Source: Pleodorina starrii (taxonomy: Eukaryota; Chlorophyta; Chlorophyceae; Chlamydomonadales; Volvocaceae). From it: a stretch of DNA of 64,000 nucleotides. The stretch's first letter is position 1, and each line of letters opens with the position of its first letter. Under the pieces are notes generated by a model. The model had not been told where the DNA came from and ran no database searches. It worked only from the letters and a program-made list of their open reading frames with translations. The stretch covers positions 1,910,001-1,974,000 of the forward strand of contig BRXU01000006.1 of NCBI GenBank assembly GCA_030267565.1, written 5' to 3'. This document shows, piece after piece, positions 58,414 through 64,000 of this stretch. The position numbers and the translations under genes are program-made.

Positions 58414-59264
58414 ATAGGCCCCGGCTCGCGTAGGGGCGTGGCGTGCGGATTGCGACAACCAGACCTCGCCTGCCCGCCATCCGTTCCGTTCCGCATTAGG
58501 GCCGCCACCCGCCAGAAACCCATTGCTGTCAACTACCCTCATATATTTGATAATATTATTGATATTATTTTCGCAGCTGAATCACTATACTAGCTGGCAA
58601 GAGTTGTAACAACAAGAGTTGTTACAACACATTACAGTGTTGTAACATGGATAAGACCCGGGACACGGGAAACGTGGTATTGAGCTGGCCGCTCAATAAG
58701 ATGAAAAACATTAAGTGTAATTCTTCCTGGGATTAGGTTGCCTTGCAAGTCTCAGCTGAGTGACTCAATCCTGTACGCTCTGCTTGGGTGAGCGACTGTG
58801 CTGCTATCCCTGCGCCAAAGCTTATCTTTTCGCTACCACTTAATAGCTGAATATAAACTTGTTGGATTTCCTTGTATCGTTTCCCAGATAGGAAAGTAGT
58901 GGGTTTCGATTCCCCCCGACATCATACTGTGCAGCAGAATAAATTAATTACAGAGGAGCTAGATAACAGCTACATAGTGCGATCGCACGACTCTGTGGGT
59001 CTAATATTCAATACCCGTAGACCAGGCCACTAACAGCAGGACTAGGAGCAGCGTAAGGCGCGGTACGGTAACGGTTACTGCGGTTCTGGCCCCTATATAT
59101 AAAGCCGGAATGTCATATTGGCTATTATTTTCTTCACTTCGAACATGAGCAACGAGGTAGTTGCCTTGTCGGGACTGTGACATAGGCTGCCGGGACATCG
59201 CAGCGCAGCGGCGCTTGCGGACGCGAATTACACAACACTAACATCCGTTTAGGACGTAACCAAG
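58414..59264. other. Upstream region of the wall-protein gene
   Basis: AT-richer DNA that should hold the promoter and 5' UTR of the wall-protein gene. It contains a short tandem/inverted stretch built on GTTGTAACA near 58606-58646 and the second copy of the 27-bp motif. No exon was seen. Confidence 0.45.
58970..58996. repeat. 27-bp near-palindromic motif, copy 2
   Basis: Identical to 55610-55636 and in the same orientation, 3360 bp away, just upstream of the wall-protein gene. Flanking sequence is unrelated. Confidence 0.85.
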
Positions 59265-62200
59265 ATGCGCCGCTTGGTCGCTCTGCTTGTCGCCCTTCTG
59301 GCGACCTGCATCTTTCAGCAGGCCCGTGCCAGTGCCAGTTATTTCCTGGCCGGCAACATTGAGTATCGCGTCAGCACAACAGCTTATAACGCGCTGGACA
59401 TTATAGTCACCACAAGCTGGTCGTAAGTTAAAGCTGAGATATTAGCGCACAGCGTTGTTCGTCAGTCTGACTAGGGCTCCGTCTCGCTCGGGCTCTATGT
59501 ATGTTCGCTGCACTCCCCCCCTCGCGCTGGGCGTTGTTTAGTAGTAACGTGTGCATCCTGTGCCGCTGTCCCAACACTTCCGCGCCATGCAGAAAGGATC
59601 ATGCAAACTCCGTTTCCGTCCAGTCCAGTGGCAACCCCCTTTTCTCCACGAGTTCAACAGATGTTGTCGGCTCCGGCTATGACGCTGCGGGCGCGGAATA
59701 TGTCACGCTCAGGTGCGTACATCAGCTGATTGATCATTATATCCCTAGTACTTCAATGTTGTTATTTTGCGCTTCCGGCGGTCGCTCGTTTGCCGCGACA
59801 ACTGCCATGCCAGCTACGCTAAAGTGAACTTATTACTAGATCGACCGTGCGCTTGTGCCTAACATAGAAGTGATGTGATGGCCTGCTCTCTTGACTTCTT
59901 CTATCGGGCTTATGGGGCCACCACACACGTAACTGGGGCGTTACTGGTGACCGTCAACCCATCGACCGTTCCAGCAGTGCACAACTACTTCGAATCTCCG
60001 CGCTTCCGTGCTCTATTATTACTGGTAGATTCGCATCTCTGTGCACGCCATATCCTCGAACCGGAATCTGCGCAAACGCGCGGCGCCTACCTGTCGGTTC
60101 CGTCGGTTTTCGCCGCTTTCGCCACCTGCCTACCAACTGCACAACCCTTCGCTGCTGTCTCCCCGCAGGACGACCGGCATCATGTCGCCCATTCCCACCG
60201 TTGCCACCGAGATCTACGTAAACGTGGACACATTCAGGTTCAGCACCATGTGTGGACTCCTCCATCCGGATCCAGCCGCCCGTGTACATCTTAGTGCCCG
60301 CGGTGAGTAGCCAGTGCCGCAGCTAGCAATGGATGGGATTTCGATGGGGAGTGGGCTCTGCACCAAGGGTAAAGCAAGCGGCGGGCCAACGGGCCATTCC
60401 CGACAGAGAGACGACGGAATACCCCCCTGCCCGCAGATCTTTGGTCACTTGCCCTTTTCAGTTCAGCAGTCCGTCCTTTGAGCTAACCGTCTAAAGCACG
60501 CGCATGGTAGCGTCATTGTTCTATCTGTGGATGCTGCTGCAACCCTTCGCCCCCGCCAAACCCCGGGCCCCGCCTTCCCCCGCATCTCACTCCGTCCCTC
60601 GCGCCGGCTGCTGCTGCGCGTGTTTGCGCGTTGCATTTGCACACAGGTCAGCAGTGACCTATTCGTGCCCGCCGTGTTCTCGGACGGCGCCGCCATCAGC
60701 TGCGGCATCAACACGCAGCCAACATCAACGCCATCGGTGAGATGGAAATGGATAGATATGCTGTTCCAAGGATGAAAGAAAGTTGCAGGGCGTGCTCAAG
60801 CGACGTCACCATGCAACTTTCTTTCATCCTTCGAACAGCAGACTGTCTTGCGGCCATTGCGCGCAACCTGGTCCTTTTTCGCGCTCTCCAAACACGCGGT
60901 GGCATTCACGCTGTGTCTGATCAATTGCGTCTACGTGGATCGGAGGTAGCTTAGGGTTGCTGTTGCTGAAACCTGTGGCCTCTCGTATAGTACAGTGTAC
61001 ACGATGCAGAGATGCACGTACAGCAACGTACTAATTGGTCAAGCGCGAAGGCGTTCCGTACGAACCTGTCCCGCCTGCTGCACCTCGAGAACACCTCGAG
61101 AGACCCACCCGTGCTAGCGTACCCGAGCGCACGACCAATCGGGATACATGCCTACGTGGCAACTAACCGCTGTCGGTTATCTTTGCTCACATGTGTGATG
61201 TCGACGCAGGTGGTGCTCTCGGCACTTGGGGTCACGGGAGGATGTAGGTGGGTGCGTGGGCTGGCTTGCAGGAGGGTGCTTGGGGGATCACAGCAGGTAG
61301 CAGGGAGCCGAGCGGAAGGCGGGAACGCAGCGCGAAAGGCGGTTGGGGCGGCAAGCATACACTGATTACGTCTCAGGGGAGGACCCGTACTAGGGACAAG
61401 GAACGAAAGGGTGGACAGGCATGTTGACGCTAGGCTGGCTGGAGGTCTTCCTATGCTATCTAGATAGACCTTGCTTGGGACGTTGCGGACACACTTGTAT
61501 GTTCCTGTCATGTGCTCTCCTGCGTAATCCTGCCTGTCATGCGTTTCCTAATCAGGCATGTGGGACTGCATGACCAGTGCGGTGCGTGCACGCACCGGAG
61601 CCCCCTCTGCCTGCTGTGCCCCGAATGAAGTGCCATGCTGCATCAGCGTGCATTATCCACATACACACCCATCCCGCCCACCCGCATACCCACCCGGCCA
61701 TCCATCCACCCTCCCACCCGTTTTCCAACTCACTCACCCGCCCACCCAGCCACCTGCCCGCCAAGCGACCCACCCGCCCTCCCACCCGCCCCCCTCCGGG
61801 GGGCCCCGCCGCTCCCCCAACTCCAGACCCAGAACTATACACCCATACATGCCCGGACCCGCATACCTCCCGCCCGGCCCCCAACCCTGCGCCCGGCTTC
61901 CCATCCCCACGCCCGCCACAGCATCATCTTTGACACCTCACAGTCTACAGTGGGAACGACCCTCGTGGTGGACCTGCGCGTCAGCAGTCAGCTGAACACC
62001 GGCCTGTACAGCGACATCATTTTCCAATTGGTAAGGCTGCCATATGTCATTGGCCCTAACGAGCATACCGACCCAACCCAGAAATAATGCATCTTTGCAC
62101 GTACCTCGCACACACACGCACATATGTGTGTTTGTTACATGGTTGGGGGTGCGTGCCTGTAAGCAGTAAAGGCTTATCCCGCGGATGCTCAGGAGCCAGG

Positions 62201-63195
62201 CTTACACTCCCCCCCCTTTGAGTGAGCCGTCCTCGGCGTCCATGCATGGGGCCTCCCCACCCTCGCAAGGGATTTACCCGATAGCCATGCGCTTTGACCA
62301 GGGATCGAACCGGCGATTTCCCGAGCAGGAGGTCGTACGGCATAGGTCTTGATACCAATTGTAAGCAGTAAAGGCTTATCCCGCGGATGCTCAGGAGCCA
62401 GGCTTACAGTGCCCCTCTCATGAACAACACGCACATATGTATTTCCGGCCGCTGTCCGTTCTGCCTGAATGGCCCCCCGCCTGGTTTCCTGCCGGCGGAT
62501 AAGCGACAGCTGGCTCACCATTCGGTTAGGCAATAGAACCCCCATTGGTACCACCTGTGACCACCTGCTCTGCTGCCCCTCGGGCGGCCGTGCACGCACG
62601 CACATGCCCCCATCCACTCGCAGATGGTCGCCGACCTTAGCGGAGCACCCGAAGTTCATGCCGTCAGCTCGGGCGGCCAGACCTTGAACACGAACGGCGA
62701 CACCATCCAGGTCACCTTCGGAACTCTCGCCCAGGTACGACAGGGGACAGGCAGCAGGCGGGCGGGGTGGCCTGTAGCTGTGACATCTATCCTGTCGATT
62801 TCCGGTGTTCTGATTTGTGTTCATAGTCTGCGAATGTGAAAGATTGCAGGGAACTATACTTTCCACGTAGTAATATCACGGGCCACAGGGACAAAGTTGG
62901 CAGTAGAGCCGAGCCTGGGTTGGACAGGCCACATGTATGTATGCGTATGTGACTCCATTGGTTTGATCAAGGTTGCTTGTGATGCGCGAGATAAGCGGTG
63001 GTAAGCGGTGCGTTTGCCTGCTGATGCGTGCGTGTGACGGCGGTCGGGCTGAGGAGTTTCTCGGCCCAGGCCTATTCGTATTCGCCGTCGGCGCCCTTCG
63101 TTAGCAAACGGCCCTGCACCCTGCAGCCCGCTGCCTACCGCCGCCTGGCGCTCCATGCCCCTGCCTCTCCATCCCCTAGCCAGCTAGCCCCCCTC

Positions 63196-63260
<65 letters not shown>

Positions 63261-64000
63261 CCTTCACCCCCACCTCCCCCGGCACGCAGGTGGTGTTCGC
63301 AGTTACGGATTCCATCGGCAATGTCAACATCACCGCCTCCAGTACTACCCTCCCGGCAGGTGCAACACTCACCACCACCCCCGCCAACGGTCTCGCACCC
63401 GTTACGGTTATCTTCTCGTGGACCCCCACCGCCAGCACCCCCCTCGGCTTGGGCCTTGTTCTTGTGGCGTTCACAGACCAACTCGGCCTCTCCACCTTCG
63501 CCAGCTTCTCATACAACCTGATGTACAGCCCGCCCCCGCCTCCCTCACCGCCACCCAGCCCGCCTCCCTCGCCCCGGCCTCCCTCACCGCCACCCAGCCC
63601 GCCTCCCTCGCCCCCGCCTTCCCCACCGCCGCCCAACCCGCCTCCCCCGCCCCCGCCTTCCCCACCGCCACCCAGCCCGAACCCGCCTTCCCCACCGCCG
63701 CCCAGCCCGCCACCCTCGCCCCCGCCTTCCCCACCGCCGCCCAGCCCGCCCCCGCCGTCCCCACCGCCTCCTAACCCGCCCCCGCCTTCCCCACCGCCAC
63801 CCAGCCCGCCCCCCTCGCCCCCGCCGCCCCCTCCGCCCCCCAGCCCGCCTCCCGCGCCCCCGCCTTCCCCACCGCCGCCCAACCCGCCTCCCCCACCCCC
63901 GCCTTCCCCACCGCCGCCCAACCCACCCCCGCCTTCCCCACCGCCGCCCAACCCGCCTCCCTCGCCTCCCTCGCCCCCGCCTTCCCCACCACCGCCCAGC
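59265..64000 (+). CDS. Secreted (SPP)n hydroxyproline-rich wall/matrix glycoprotein (3' end beyond window)
   Basis: Start ATG 59265 begins a clear signal peptide (MRRLVALLVALLATCIFQQA, then RA-SAS). Exons: 59265-59422, 59593-59712, from 59868 (end unclear, near 60000), 60169-60302, 60647-60736, 61210-61247, 61922-62030, 62624-62734, and 63290 to the window end. Phases fit apart from the third exon's end and one frameshift in exon 4. The ectodomain has YFLAGNIEYRV, TTGIMSPIPTVATEIYVNVD, IQPPVYILVPA, VSSDLFVPAVFSDGAAISCG, TTLVVDLRVSSQLNTGLYSD and a last beta-rich module (TLPAGATLTTTPANGLAPVT). From about 63520 it is almost pure [12 protein letters not shown], the substrate for prolyl hydroxylation and arabinosylation in volvocine walls. 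This modular plan is common in Chlamydomonas extracellular proteins. The exact ligand is unknown. Confidence 0.8.
60759..60840. repeat. Near-perfect 82-nt hairpin in wall-protein intron
   Basis: Arms 60759-60787 and 60812-60840 are 29 bp with a single mismatch (core AAGGATGAAAGAAAGTTGCA), around a 24-nt loop, about 22 nt after the exon ending at 60736. Confidence 0.9.
62158..62408 (-). mobile_element. Complete miniature LTR retrotransposon (SMART/TRIM type), 251 bp
   Basis: Identical 49-bp direct repeats at 62158-62206 and 62360-62408 start TGTAAGC and end GCTTACA. They are flanked by the 5-bp target duplication GTGCC (62153-62157 and 62409-62413). Read on the minus strand, the internal side of the 5' LTR is followed after two bases by TGGTATCAAGACC, a primer-binding site for initiator Met-tRNA. 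The 3' LTR is preceded by the polypurine tract AAAGGGGGGGGAG. The 153-bp interior has no coding capacity and contains a pol III B-box-like GGTTCGATCCC. The element lies in a wall-protein intron in antisense orientation. Confidence 0.9.
63197..63258. repeat. (AC)n dinucleotide microsatellite
   Basis: About 31 AC units in the last visible intron of the wall-protein gene, 31 nt upstream of the exon at 63290. Confidence 0.95.

Noticed and set aside
62270..62345. A tRNA gene suggested by GGTTCGATCCC
   Set aside because: No acceptor stem or anticodon arm fits; the motif lies inside the miniature LTR element.
63184..63951. Minus-strand Gly-rich protein of 255 codons
   Set aside because: It is the antisense of the (SPP)n exon, which has a correct acceptor and continues the secreted protein.

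Overview
The window looks like nuclear DNA of a volvocine or chlamydomonadalean green alga. The sequence is GC-rich, genes are split into many short exons with GT..AG introns, introns are full of microsatellites, TGTAA-type poly(A) signals sit downstream of some genes, a few CCCTAAAA (Chlamydomonas-type telomere) units occur inside an intron, and the right end encodes a secreted (SPP)n hydroxyproline-rich wall protein. All gene models were built by eye from exon coding potential and matching splice phases; nothing was computed or searched.

Layout. 0.2-1.2 kb (+): 3' end of a putative membrane protein with a Trp/acidic tail. 5.3-11.5 kb (-): complete 13-exon armadillo-repeat membrane protein (534 aa). 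13.9-16.0 kb (-): two-exon, 623-aa ankyrin-type protein of the kind expanded in volvocine algae. 18.8-20.2 kb (-): 3' exons of an unidentified helical-repeat protein with an acidic, probably nuclear tail. 22.4-36.0 kb (+): 22-exon gene for VPS18, the HOPS/CORVET core subunit (1175 aa). 40.0-41.7 kb (-): two small genes, one with a single exon (156 aa) and one with three exons (89 aa). 44.1-50.6 kb (+): Pumilio/PUF RNA-binding protein (about 1169 aa from the first visible Met). 52-54.5 kb (+) and 56.7-58.1 kb (-): two decayed L1-like retrotransposon 3' ends, converging tail to tail. 58.1-58.4 kb: a MITE-like element. 59.3 kb to the end (+): secreted hydroxyproline-rich glycoprotein, cut by the window edge.

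The genes do not form one pathway; the order is typical of a eukaryotic chromosome arm. The most unusual content is small and non-coding: a complete 251-bp miniature LTR retrotransposon (49-bp LTRs, initiator-Met primer site, polypurine tract, 5-bp target duplication) inside a wall-protein intron; a short motif in four introns of three genes, always in the sense direction; two long near-perfect intronic hairpins; a PUF protein whose repeat 4 breaks an otherwise human-PUM-like recognition code; and a VPS18 whose C-terminal RING lacks expected zinc ligands.
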